64,000 bases of DNA from Rhodospirillaceae bacterium. GTDB taxonomy: Bacteria > Pseudomonadota > Alphaproteobacteria > SP197. The DNA is taken from NCBI GenBank assembly GCA_002722885.1, contig PBNE01000006.1:85690-149689 (forward strand), given 5' to 3'. A program made the position numbers and the translations under genes. Of the stretch, positions 48,456-56,617 are shown one piece after another. The number at the start of each line of letters is the position of its first letter. The first letter of the stretch is position 1. The notes beneath the pieces were generated by a model. The model worked only from the letters and a program-made list of their open reading frames with translations. It was not told where the DNA came from and made no database searches.

Positions 48456-48519
48456 TCCGGGGATCATGCCAGGCTGTTCTTGCGCGGGGCGTCGGTTTCC
48501 GGTTACTAGGCCTCGCTAC

Positions 48520-48593
48520 TGGGGCGTAGCCAAGCGGTAAGGCAGCGGGTTTTGATCCCGCGATCCCTGGTTCGAATCCAGGCGCCCCAGCCA
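48520..48593 (+). tRNA. tRNA-Gln (anticodon UUG)
   Basis: A complete 74-base cloverleaf with CCA encoded at 48591-48593. Acceptor stem TGGGGCG pairs with CGCCCCA, the anticodon stem is GCGGG/CCCGC enclosing TTTTGAT with anticodon TTG at 48552-48554, and the T-arm contains GGTTCGAATCC. It decodes CAA and probably CAG. Confidence 0.97.
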
Positions 48594-48723
48594 GCTTCAC
48601 TGTTCATCAGAACTGTTGGGCTCAAGTCCCTTCCTGGCCAGGGAGGCTGGATGCGGTCGTGTGGCTGATGATGATGTCAGCAGCACATCCCCGCGGCACC
48701 AAAACAGGGATAACGGTGAGCCC

Positions 48724-49813
48724 ATGAAGATCAGGTCTGTGAAAACCTATCTGCCGCGTTCTGCGGGTCCGCCGCAGAAGATCTTCCTGTTTTGTCGCGT
48801 CGAAGTCGAATACGGGCTTCTGTGCTGGGGCGAGGCTTATGCAATTCTCCGCCGCGAGCGGGGCATTGCTGAGTTTATCAAGGGGCTTGGGGCCATGCTG
48901 ATCGATCTCCATGAACCGTCGCCCCAGATTTTTCGGGACAATGTCACGGTCTGGTACGACGAAGGTCACCTCAGCATTGATCTGTTATCGGCGGCGAGTG
49001 CACTCGAGGTCGCCCTGTGGGACATTGAGGGCAAACGTGCGGGGCTGCCTGTCTGTGACCTTCTGGGTGATGTCATCAGAGGGTCGCTGCCGCTCTCCGC
49101 CAACATGGATCCGCTGACACCGGAGAATCCCGTCGACCTTCTGGTGGAGCGCTGTCTGGCAATCAGACAGGCGGGATGCAGTGCCCTGAAGTTCTATCCC
49201 ATGGAGTACTAACCGCTGGACCGGGCCACGGAGGCGGTCCGTCGCGTGCGAGAAGCGATCGGCGATCACATGCAGATGATGGTCGATGTCTGGGCACTTG
49301 ATGCTGCTGCTTTCGCCGTTGAGGCCGCCCATGCCTTCGCCCCGTTCGATCCCGGCTGGTTCGAGGAGCCGATCGCCGGGGAACGGCTCGATGATATGGC
49401 GGAGAGCCGTCGCCAGATCTCCATGCCTATCGTCACCGGTGAGCGACAGATTGGTCTGCACCACTTCGGCGCTGCCTTGGAGAAACAGGCGGCCGATATC
49501 TTCAGCCCCAACATCGTCGGCGTGGGTGGCCTGCTCGACTTTCTCGACATTGCCCGGCAGGCAGAAGCCCATGACGTGCTTATCGCGCCGCACTGCTGGA
49601 ATAGTACTCTGGTGGGCGCGGCCGCCATGGTTCACACCTGTGCCGTTTTGCCCAACGCCCTGATCGGCGAGTATTTTCCCCAGTACGGGTGCGTTCTGCG
49701 AGACCCTTGGCAAAACCGCCATGACGGTCACGGACGGCCCGGCTGTGCTCGGCGATGTGCCCGGCCTGTGTGTTGTCATGGATGAAGCGGCGCTAGCCGC
49801 TTGTGAGGTCTGA
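48724..49813 (+). pseudogene. Mandelate racemase/muconate lactonizing enzyme family pseudogene
   Basis: Enolase-superfamily dehydratase or racemase broken in two places. The frame opens at ATG 48724 and runs to TAA at 49210-49212, just after the catalytic-barrel segment ALKFYPMEY. The same frame then continues with VRRVREAIGDH, the metal ligands Asp in MMVDVW, Glu in WFEEPIAGER, Glu in VTGERQIGL and His in APHCWNST. Near 49705 a shift (two bases lost or one gained) breaks the end; the C-terminal LGKTAMTVTDGPAVLGDVPG continues in the other frame to TGA at 49811-49813. Apart from these lesions the length is normal for the family, so the decay is recent. Substrate unknown. Confidence 0.83.
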
Positions 49814-49937
49814 TCAAAATAGTTGCGGATTCGTCTTGTTATTTTCATGTTAATTTATGTGTTCGTCCCGATATTGAGCAAAAATCTGGAGGAATCACAG
49901 TCGTTTCACCATCGTGCCGCTCCCTTGGGATTGTACC
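49814..49937 (+). promoter_or_regulatory. AT-rich leader/promoter region of tupBCA
   Basis: A 124-base stretch clearly richer in A and T than its surroundings (49818-49885), lying between the enolase-like pseudogene and tupB. It is the likely promoter region of the tup operon and a plausible target of the convergent HTH regulator. No exact operator was identified. Confidence 0.35.
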
Positions 49938-50645
49938 ATGAACGATCTGTCGGCGGCCTTTGCTGCTGCCTTTGTCATGATCACCACCTTCGATAGCGAT
50001 CTCATCGAGATCGTGGGCCTGTCGCTGCGTGTGAGTCTTTCGGCGGTGGTGATGGCGGCGCTGATCGGGCTGCCGACGGGTGCGGCACTCGCGGTAGTGC
50101 GATTCCCCGGCCGCAGTGTTGTCATCGCGGTGCTGAATGTCCTGATGGGCCTGCCGCCGGTGGTTGCCGGTCTGGCGATCTATCTGCTGCTCTCCCGTGC
50201 AGGCCCGCTGGGCAACTGGGGGCTGCTCTACACACCTGAGGCGATGATCATTGCGCAGACGGTGCTGGTCACGCCGATCGTTGCAGCTCTCACCCGCCAG
50301 ATGATCGAAGACTTGCACGGGGCTTATGACGAACAGCTCCGCGCCTTCGGCCTGGGCTGGAGCAGCGTGGTCGCAACCTTGCTCTGGGAAGCGCGGATCG
50401 GGTTGTTCACCGTGCTGCTCGCGGGTTTCGGGCGTGCGGTGGCCGAGGTCGGTGCGGTGATCATCGTTGGTGGCAACATCAACCACGTCACCCGTGTGAT
50501 GACGACAGCCATCGCCCTGGAAACCTCCAAGGGCGCACTCGACCTCGCGCTTGGTCTTGGCATCGTGCTTTTGGTCATCGTTCTCGCGGTCAACGGAGCT
50601 GCCGGCGCCCTGCGTCTGACGATGGCGGGCCGCGCCCATGCCTGA
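49938..50645 (+). CDS. tupB: Tungstate-type ABC transporter permease TupB
   Basis: Membrane subunit of a TupABC-like importer, about 235 residues with five to six helices. The EAA-type cytoplasmic loop around DEQLRAFGLGWSSVVATLLWEARIG contacts the ATPase. The TupB family characteristic segment is VGGNINHVTRVMTTAIALETSKG. An upstream GTG at 49914 is also in frame. Its stop overlaps the tupC start by eight bases. The transported ion is tungstate, or less likely molybdate, judged by the binding protein. Confidence 0.87.
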   Translation: MNDLSAAFAAAFVMITTFDSDLIEIVGLSLRVSLSAVVMAALIGLPTGAALAVVRFPGRSVVIAVLNVLMGLPPVVAGLAIYLLLSRAGPLGNWGLLYTPEAMIIAQTVLVTPIVAALTRQMIEDLHGAYDEQLRAFGLGWSSVVATLLWEARIGLFTVLLAGFGRAVAEVGAVIIVGGNINHVTRVMTTAIALETSKGALDLALGLGIVLLVIVLAVNGAAGALRLTMAGRAHA

Positions 50646-51384
50646 CTCCCTTGCAACACCATCGGCGGGAGCCGTACTACCGATCATCGGTGATAGCCTT
50701 GTCGTCCGCCGTGGCGGCCGGTTGCTGGTCGATCACGCCAGTCTGACCATGGACAACGCTGGCATGACTGTGCTCATGGGTCCGAACGGTGCCGGAAAGA
50801 GCCTGTTGCTACGCCTGCTGGCGGGGCTCGTGACGCCTGACAGCGGCACCGTGACCTGGGCGGGTTCCTCGCCCGAACGCAGCAGGGCAAGCCGGGTCGG
50901 GCTGGTGTTCCAGCGTCCGGTCATGCTGCGCAGATCGGCACTGGCCAATATCCGCTTTGCTCTGAAAGCCGCCGGTGTGCCGCGCGCCGAGCGGATGGAG
51001 CAGGCGATGGACGCGCTCGACAGTGGTGGCCTCTCGCACCTGGCAGAAAGCCCGGCGCGGGTTCTCTCCGGCGGCGAGCAGCAGCGCCTGGCGCTGGTGC
51101 GCGCCCTGGCGCCGCGACCGTCCGTGCTCCTGCTCGACGAACCCACCGCCAACCTCGATCCCGCCTCGACCCTGGCGATCGAGACGGTGATGCAGGAGGC
51201 CGCCGACCAGGGCACGCGCCTGCTGCTCGTAACCCATGACCCCGGCCAGGCGCGGCGGCTTGGTGACTGTATCGCCTTCATGTGCGCCGGCCACATTGAG
51301 GCGCCGGTCCCGGCCTCCGACTTCTTTGATCATCCCGCCACCGGGGAGGCTCGGGCCTTCATTGAGGGCCGGCTGGTTCTCTAG
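50638..51384 (+). CDS. tupC: Tungstate-type ABC transporter ATP-binding protein TupC
   Basis: ABC ATPase, 248 residues. Walker A GPNGAGKSLLLRLLAG (about residues 43-58), Q-loop near VFQRPVML, signature LSGGEQQRLALVRAL, Walker B SVLLLDEPTANLDP and the switch His in LLVTHDPGQARR are all present. It has no C-terminal molybdate-sensing domain as in ModC. It overlaps tupB by eight bases and powers oxyanion uptake. Confidence 0.92.
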   Translation: MPDSLATPSAGAVLPIIGDSLVVRRGGRLLVDHASLTMDNAGMTVLMGPNGAGKSLLLRLLAGLVTPDSGTVTWAGSSPERSRASRVGLVFQRPVMLRRSALANIRFALKAAGVPRAERMEQAMDALDSGGLSHLAESPARVLSGGEQQRLALVRALAPRPSVLLLDEPTANLDPASTLAIETVMQEAADQGTRLLLVTHDPGQARRLGDCIAFMCAGHIEAPVPASDFFDHPATGEARAFIEGRLVL

Positions 51385-51407
51385 ACTTTCTCAGAAAAGG
51401 CTCATCC

Positions 51408-52229
51408 ATGCTGTTTCGGTGTTTGTCGCTTCTCCTGCTCCTGTCTTTGATGGTCCTGGCTTCCGACACTCTCCAGGCTGATGAGCGGTTCATCATCGTG
51501 CAGTCGACGACGTCGACACAGAACTCCGGCCTGTTCGATCATATCCTACCCCTGTTCACGACGGAGACGGGGATCGAGATCCGGGTCGTGGCGGTCGGCA
51601 CGGGTCAGGCGATCCGCAATGCCGCAAACGGCGACGGTGATGTGCTTCTGGTCCACGCCCGGGCGGCGGAAGAGGCCTTCGTAGCTGACGGCTTCGGCGT
51701 TGAACGCTTTGACCTGATGTACAACGACTTCGTGATTGTCGGGCCCGAAGACGACCCCGCCGATATTGCCGGTTTGAACGACGCCGCCCGGGCCCTGACG
51801 ATGATCGCCGATGCTGAGGCGTCCTTTGCATCCCGTGGTGACGACTCCGGCACCCACAAGAAAGAACATGCCCTGTGGCAGGCTGCTGGCGTCGAACCCC
51901 AGGAGGCCAGCGGCACCTGGTACAACGAGACAGGCTCGGGCATGGGGGCCACTCTCAACACGGCCTCAGGGCTGGGTGCCTATGCGCTGACGGACCGCGC
52001 GACCTGGGTGGCCTTCGCCAACAAGGGCGATCTTGTCATCCATGTTGAAGGCGACGATGCCCTCTTCAACCAGTATGGGGTGATCCTGGTGAACCCGGAG
52101 GTTTTTGACCATGTAAGGGCGGATGACGGCCAGGCCTTCATCGACTGGTTGTTGTCGGAGCCGGGTCAGGCTGCCATCGCGGGGTTCCGGCTCGAAGGCC
52201 AGCAGCTCTTTGTGCCGAACACCCTGTAG
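51408..52229 (+). CDS. tupA: Tungstate-type substrate-binding protein TupA
   Basis: Periplasmic binding protein, 273 residues, with a signal peptide at residues 1-24 (hydrophobic LLLLLSLMVL). The mature N-terminus has the family hallmark QSTTSTQNSGLFDHILP, and ligand-binding Ser/Thr and Arg residues are placed as in TupA; VLLVHARAAEEAF and GTHKKEHALW are typical. The gene order here is B-C-A rather than A-B-C. It ends seven bases from the convergent regulator gene. Confidence 0.9.
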   Translation: MLFRCLSLLLLLSLMVLASDTLQADERFIIVQSTTSTQNSGLFDHILPLFTTETGIEIRVVAVGTGQAIRNAANGDGDVLLVHARAAEEAFVADGFGVERFDLMYNDFVIVGPEDDPADIAGLNDAARALTMIADAEASFASRGDDSGTHKKEHALWQAAGVEPQEASGTWYNETGSGMGATLNTASGLGAYALTDRATWVAFANKGDLVIHVEGDDALFNQYGVILVNPEVFDHVRADDGQAFIDWLLSEPGQAAIAGFRLEGQQLFVPNTL

Positions 52230-52235
52230 GCTGGC

Positions 52236-53123
52236 CTAACGTGCGCCGTTGAACTGCACGGTGCCCAGCCCGGAGATGTGATAACCGCCGAGCTCGTCGG
52301 CGCGTTCAGCGAAGCGGCTTTCGCGCGCGAAGGCCAAAAGGTTCTGGAACGGCTCTTCGAAATAGGCGCGCCGCCAGACCGCGAGATCATACCGTTCTTC
52401 CGCCAGTGGCACGAAACCCAGGCCGAACTGGCGTGCCACAGCCTCGATCGCCAGGCCTGCGTCTGCCTTGCCCCCGGCGACAGCGTGTGCAATGTCGGTC
52501 TCGCTGCTCGCCGGCGTGTCAAGGAAACCGACATCGTTGCTCACACCGGCCTTGCCCATCAGGTGTTCCAGCAGGACTTGGGACCCGGCTGAGGCCTGGC
52601 GCGGGATCACGGTCCGCCCCGCGAGATCACCCACGCCCTGAACGCCCAGCGGATTGTCCGCAGCCACCACAAGGCCTTGACGCCGCCGCGCCCATTCGAT
52701 CAGAACGACCGACGTCAGGCCGGGCGTTTTGGCGATGTGTACCCGGTTCCAGCCGCCGTTCTCGGGTTCAAAGACATGGAGCCCGGCGGCTTGAACCTTG
52801 CCCTGGGCCAGCTTCTCCAGGCCCGTCAGACTGCCTTCGTAGACCGTGGCAAGGCCCGAGCGTGACTCCCGCAGAGCCCAGTCGAGCAAGGGGTCGTGGC
52901 TGCCGCCGATCACGGGCGGCAGAGCCTTGAGCGCCTCGAGGTCACCGTTGAACTCGGCGCTCGCTTCGACCCAGGTTGTGATGACATCGCGCGGGAACAG
53001 AAGCTTGCCGGTGACGCGGCAGACCGGGATCGTGTTGTCGGCCACGAGGTCATAGACCTTGCGCTCCTTGATGCGCAGAAGATCCGCGACCTCCCGGGTC
53101 GTGAGATAACGGGGTGCGCTCAA
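52236..53123 (-). CDS. HTH transcriptional regulator with substrate-binding-protein-like domain
   Basis: About 295 residues from a TTG at 53123 that overlaps the stop of the upstream serine hydrolase. The N-terminus is an excisionase/MerR-like helix-turn-helix (YLTTREVADLLRIKERKVYDLV, residues 6-27, then the basic KLLFPRDVI wing). Residues 75-290 resemble a periplasmic-binding-protein-type sensor (PBP-like domain), a known architecture for oxyanion regulators. Convergence with tupBCA suggests it senses tungstate or molybdate and controls uptake; this is inference from location and domains. Confidence 0.83.
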   Translation of the reverse strand: MSAPRYLTTREVADLLRIKERKVYDLVADNTIPVCRVTGKLLFPRDVITTWVEASAEFNGDLEALKALPPVIGGSHDPLLDWALRESRSGLATVYEGSLTGLEKLAQGKVQAAGLHVFEPENGGWNRVHIAKTPGLTSVVLIEWARRRQGLVVAADNPLGVQGVGDLAGRTVIPRQASAGSQVLLEHLMGKAGVSNDVGFLDTPASSETDIAHAVAGGKADAGLAIEAVARQFGLGFVPLAEERYDLAVWRRAYFEEPFQNLLAFARESRFAERADELGGYHISGLGTVQFNGAR

Positions 53124-54859
53124 AGCGGCCTCAGGGCATCGGCAATGCGCGGCAGCTTCAGAGAGTCGTAACGGTCGTCCTGGCTTGGCTGATCGTGGCC
53201 GAAGCGGAAGCAGGTGATACCGTTCCACAGCGGCTGGATGATCTGGCCGCCGTAGCCGCGCATCGAAGGGATGCGAACATCGCGGCCGCTGCGTGTCTTC
53301 ATGGGAAGTTGCCAGTAGGCGAGGTGATAGCATACCTCCCGCTGTTCGGCGGTGAAGGTTCCGCTCGGGAAGCCTTTCTCAAAGGCGCCGTCGAGGCAGG
53401 ACGAAAGAAGGGTTGGCTCGAGTAGTTGTTCGCCGTCGTGCCGGCCACCGTCGGTCAGAAGCCTGCCCAGCTTGGCAACATCGTCGAGGCCGAGATAGAG
53501 GCCGAAGGCGGTCAACGGCACGCCCAGGGCGTCGCCGTCTTCCAGCGTCCGGTTCATATCGGCGTACTGGATGCCGATGGGCGCGTAAACCTCGTTGGCG
53601 ACCATGGCGAAGAGATCGGCCCCGGGTCCTCGTTCGCGTTTCCAGACCGCGTCCATCGCGACACCGGCCATGAAGAGATCCTGATCGCGATAACGCGCCA
53701 CCTCACCCGGCCCCCAGGGGTAACTCGGACAGGCGAAGGCCCGGTCGAGCTTGTCCTGCAGCGAGCGCGCCGCGTACCAGGCCTGATAGGCGCGATAGCA
53801 GGCGACCTCTTCGGGCGCGGCCTGCGCAAAGTTTGGTTCGGTCAGGTTGTCGGCATAGATGTCGATCGGTTCGGCGTTGCGCCCGTTCGTGCCGATGCCG
53901 CTCGCCATGTTGAGGCAATCACGGATGGTGACCTTGTCCCAGCCATCGTGGTCGGCCTTGACCTCGACGACATCGCGGATGCGTGTGTCAGCAACTTCGG
54001 GACCCAGATGCTTTGCAAGCCGCAGCAGGGCGGTCGTGCCAAAGGCGGCCTTGGTCGCCGACCACAGGCCGAACCGCATGGCGCGGGGATAGGGGAAGCT
54101 GCCGTGGCGGGTTCTGACATCGGTGGCATAGATGACATCATCCATCACCAGGCCGCTGGCGACCTCCGTGTCACTGCCCACGCCTTCATAGAGGGCATCA
54201 ACCAAATCGACTCCGACGGTGCCGGCCAGATCCTCGATGGGGCGGTAGGCGTGTTCCTGCGCGCGTTCGGCCTTGCGCGCGGCATGTGCGGCGGGTAGGC
54301 CGTCAGCTTCAATCGGCGCACGCTGCGCCGGGACACGGCCCCAGAGATCGAAGGCTTCGGGCAGATGATCGGGCTCGGTTTCGGTCACGACTTCGATGAT
54401 CACGTCGCTGACACTCTCGTCATCAAACAGGAAGGTGGCCAGGCCGTGGTGACTGTCGTTCTCGCGGTCGTTGGAAAGCTGGAACGGAAAGGCTGCGCGG
54501 CTCCTGCCTCGGTCTTCTGCTTCCGACCACAAGGCCCCGGGGCCGACCATGATGTCCCAATAGCTGCTGTCATCGGGACGGCGAATCAGGCCTCGCACGA
54601 CTGGCAGGAGTTCGCCCTCCAGCGATGTGAAGTCGAGGTCGACGGCGGGAAAGCGCTCGGGTCGTCCACCCATCACGAAATAGCCCAGCACCCGGTCGTC
54701 GCTTGTCTCCAGTTTGGCGCCGGCGAGGACAAGCACCCCGTCGAAGGCGTGTTGGGCCTCTGTGGCGCCTTCCGGTCGGGCGAAGGCGGCGGCGGGTACC
54801 GGACGCGCCAAGGCTTCCCCTTCGGCAAAGGCGGCAGCGGTGAGATGATCTCGTGTCAT
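53120..54859 (-). CDS. Beta-lactamase-related serine hydrolase
   Basis: A 579-residue protein with a class C beta-lactamase/transpeptidase-like domain. The SxxK motif is Ser267-Ala-Thr-Lys270 in GLWSATKAAFG. The first ~200 residues form a large N-terminal domain without a clear family. No signal peptide was seen, so cytosolic activity on a small ester, amide or lactone is likely. It overlaps the HTH regulator by four bases, so the two are co-expressed. Confidence 0.82.
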   Translation of the reverse strand: MTRDHLTAAAFAEGEALARPVPAAAFARPEGATEAQHAFDGVLVLAGAKLETSDDRVLGYFVMGGRPERFPAVDLDFTSLEGELLPVVRGLIRRPDDSSYWDIMVGPGALWSEAEDRGRSRAAFPFQLSNDRENDSHHGLATFLFDDESVSDVIIEVVTETEPDHLPEAFDLWGRVPAQRAPIEADGLPAAHAARKAERAQEHAYRPIEDLAGTVGVDLVDALYEGVGSDTEVASGLVMDDVIYATDVRTRHGSFPYPRAMRFGLWSATKAAFGTTALLRLAKHLGPEVADTRIRDVVEVKADHDGWDKVTIRDCLNMASGIGTNGRNAEPIDIYADNLTEPNFAQAAPEEVACYRAYQAWYAARSLQDKLDRAFACPSYPWGPGEVARYRDQDLFMAGVAMDAVWKRERGPGADLFAMVANEVYAPIGIQYADMNRTLEDGDALGVPLTAFGLYLGLDDVAKLGRLLTDGGRHDGEQLLEPTLLSSCLDGAFEKGFPSGTFTAEQREVCYHLAYWQLPMKTRSGRDVRIPSMRGYGGQIIQPLWNGITCFRFGHDQPSQDDRYDSLKLPRIADALRPL

Positions 54860-54930
54860 GGGTAGTCCTTATCGCGGCGTGAGTCCATGGCCGATGATAG
54901 CCCCGGAACCAAGGCAAGAGGAACGGAACG

Positions 54931-55227
54931 ATGGAGGAGACTTTTCTGGTGATCGGCGGCAACGGCCGTGTCGGGCGCGAGGTCGTCGACCAGCTCACCC
55001 ACGCCGGTCATCGCGTCCATGCCCTGGTCCGTTCCGGCAGATCGGCGCGAAGGCCAATGCCGGAAGTTTCAGGAAATTTTGAAAGAACATGGCAAAAAAC
55101 CCCTAGCTCACGACCCGTGCAACCTTGGCTCCCATCGCCATTAACTTGGCGATCACCGGGCGTGGCAACTTGCGGACCTGATCGTACCAGCTTGTCATGT
55201 CACGGACGAAATCGTGCATTTCGGTGA
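54931..55227 (+). pseudogene. Truncated NAD(P)-binding (NmrA/SDR-like) gene
   Basis: Begins well, with GAGG eight bases before the ATG and a Rossmann start METF-like followed by LVIGGNGRVGREVVDQLTHAGHRVHALVR (residues 6-34), typical of NAD(P)H-binding NmrA or epimerase proteins. After about residue 40 similarity ends; the frame then runs antisense through the 3' end of the gbsR gene and stops at 55227. A complete protein would be 250-300 residues, so only the first beta-alpha-beta unit remains. Confidence 0.65.
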
Positions 55228-55624
55228 TGCGCTTGGCCGTCCTGCCGTCGGTCTCGGGATCATCGAGCGCTTCGTCTCGGCAGCGTTGCAAGGTGGCCAG
55301 AAGCGGATCAAACTCCCGTTCCTTGCGACCCTCGACGATCAGCGTCATGACCTCCCAGGTGTTCTGTTCGGCACAAAAGTGATCGCGCCGGTCACCCAGG
55401 ACATGAACCATCTCGACAAGGCCCCAGCCCTGAAGATCCTTGAGGCACATGCTCACGTTTGAACGTGCGATGGCCAGCGTATCGGTGATTTCGTCAGCAT
55501 GAAGCGGATCGTTGGCGAGATAGAGCAGAGCGTGAACCTGCGCCACCGACCGGCTGACTCCCCAGCGCGAGCCCATCTCACCCCAATGAAGGATGAAGCG
55601 TTCCATGGTTGGTGTGAGTTTCAT
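55103..55624 (-). CDS. GbsR/MarR-family transcriptional regulator
   Basis: A 173-residue winged-helix regulator. The HTH spans about residues 28-70 (VAQVHALLYLANDPLHADEITDTLAIARSNVSMCLKDLQGWGLVEMVH), matching the GbsR group, which often responds to small metabolites such as choline. The C-terminal half is helical and probably dimerising. It is divergent from the phytanoyl-CoA dioxygenase gene; two palindromes in the shared intergenic region are likely operators. Confidence 0.9.
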   Translation of the reverse strand: MKLTPTMERFILHWGEMGSRWGVSRSVAQVHALLYLANDPLHADEITDTLAIARSNVSMCLKDLQGWGLVEMVHVLGDRRDHFCAEQNTWEVMTLIVEGRKEREFDPLLATLQRCRDEALDDPETDGRTAKRITEMHDFVRDMTSWYDQVRKLPRPVIAKLMAMGAKVARVVS

Positions 55625-55636
55625 GTTAAACCTGTC

Positions 55637-55656
55637 ATTTCAGAAATTACTGAAAT
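55637..55656. promoter_or_regulatory. Candidate GbsR/MarR operator 1
   Basis: Perfect inverted repeat ATTTCAG-N6-CTGAAAT (20 bases), 13 bases upstream of the gbsR start codon in the intergenic region shared with the phytanoyl-CoA dioxygenase gene. Position and symmetry fit a dimeric winged-helix regulator site. Confidence 0.6.
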
Positions 55657-55673
55657 AAATGTAAGGTGGATTG

Positions 55674-55685
55674 TGACAATTGTCA
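55674..55685. promoter_or_regulatory. Candidate GbsR/MarR operator 2
   Basis: Perfect 12-base palindrome TGACAATTGTCA with TTG flank, 41 bases upstream of the dioxygenase start. It overlaps a possible -35 element (TTGTCA) for the plus strand. It lies in the same AT-rich intergenic strip as operator 1. Confidence 0.55.
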
Positions 55686-55726
55686 ACCCTTCCAACCAGC
55701 TTCTAGTCTCAGGGCATGGTGACGCC

Positions 55727-56614
55727 ATGACACAGGATGCCTATGCGGTGACGCCGGCCGACCGGCTGGTGCCCGCGCCCGATGCGCCGCCCGCCCATAC
55801 GCTGGGCGCGGGGGCTACTCTGCCGCCTGACGCGATCAGGTCGTACAAGACCGACGGTGTGGTCTGTCTGCGGTCAATTCTGGACGCCGGTCACGTCGCT
55901 CAACTGCGTGAGGCGGCTGACGCCTCGGCGCGCGAACCAGGTCCGCTTGGCTACCGGATCGGTGAACCCGGTCAGCCCGGCTTCTTTTACTATGATTTCC
56001 AGCTCCACGAGCGTCATGAGGCCTTCGACTGGTTCGTGAACGACAGCGGCGTCCCGAAGCTCGCGGCCGAGTTGATGGGCTCGCCGGGCATCACGCTCTA
56101 CTACTCCAACCTGTTCGTGAAGGATGGCGGTTCGGAGATTGCGAGCCCGTGGCATGAAGATGCGTCCTACCAGCGCATCGATGGCGACCAGTGTCTCAAC
56201 TTCTGGGTCGCTCTGGACACCATACCCGCCGCCACAACCCTGATTTTCCTGCGTGGTTCTCATCGTCGCGGCGGCCCGGTTCATGCGCCCCACCACTTCG
56301 ACCCTGATGGCGGTTACGACACCGCGTTGTCCTGGAACCGCGCGCCTGCCCCTCCACCGGACAACTTCCTGGCGGTCCACGATCCTATCTGGTGGGCTCT
56401 GGAGCCCGGTGACGCCCTGGTTTTCAATCACCGGACGCTTCATGGCGCCCCGGTCAACAGCCTGCCCAGCCGGCGCCGCGCGGCTGCGCTGCTCCTGTTC
56501 GGCGATGACGCCAGCTACAACGCCGACCCCGGCACATCGGACCCGCCATTCCGCGATGACAGCAAGACCCACGGAGATCATCCGGCCGGTGAGGTCTTTC
56601 CGCGACTGATCTGA
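55727..56614 (+). CDS. Phytanoyl-CoA dioxygenase family protein (Fe/2-oxoglutarate)
   Basis: Non-heme iron oxygenase of the PhyH family, 295 residues. The iron ligands are His143 and Asp145 in PWHEDASYQR and the distal His239 in VFNHRTLHGAPVNS; Arg249/250 would bind 2-oxoglutarate. Members hydroxylate lipids, small acids or quaternary amines. Its promoter is shared with the divergent GbsR-like regulator; it converges on the cupin gene with three bases between. Substrate unknown. Confidence 0.9.
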   Translation: MTQDAYAVTPADRLVPAPDAPPAHTLGAGATLPPDAIRSYKTDGVVCLRSILDAGHVAQLREAADASAREPGPLGYRIGEPGQPGFFYYDFQLHERHEAFDWFVNDSGVPKLAAELMGSPGITLYYSNLFVKDGGSEIASPWHEDASYQRIDGDQCLNFWVALDTIPAATTLIFLRGSHRRGGPVHAPHHFDPDGGYDTALSWNRAPAPPPDNFLAVHDPIWWALEPGDALVFNHRTLHGAPVNSLPSRRRAAALLLFGDDASYNADPGTSDPPFRDDSKTHGDHPAGEVFPRLI

Positions 56615-56617
56615 CGG

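Noticed and set aside
48520-48593. Idea that tRNA-Gln(UUG) suppresses the nearby in-frame TAA
   Set aside because: The enolase-like gene also has a frameshift, and TAA/TAG are ordinary stops elsewhere, so suppression is not needed to explain the data.
49814-49937. Integration site next to tRNA-Gln
   Set aside because: No repeated tRNA 3' end and no integrase were found within the window.
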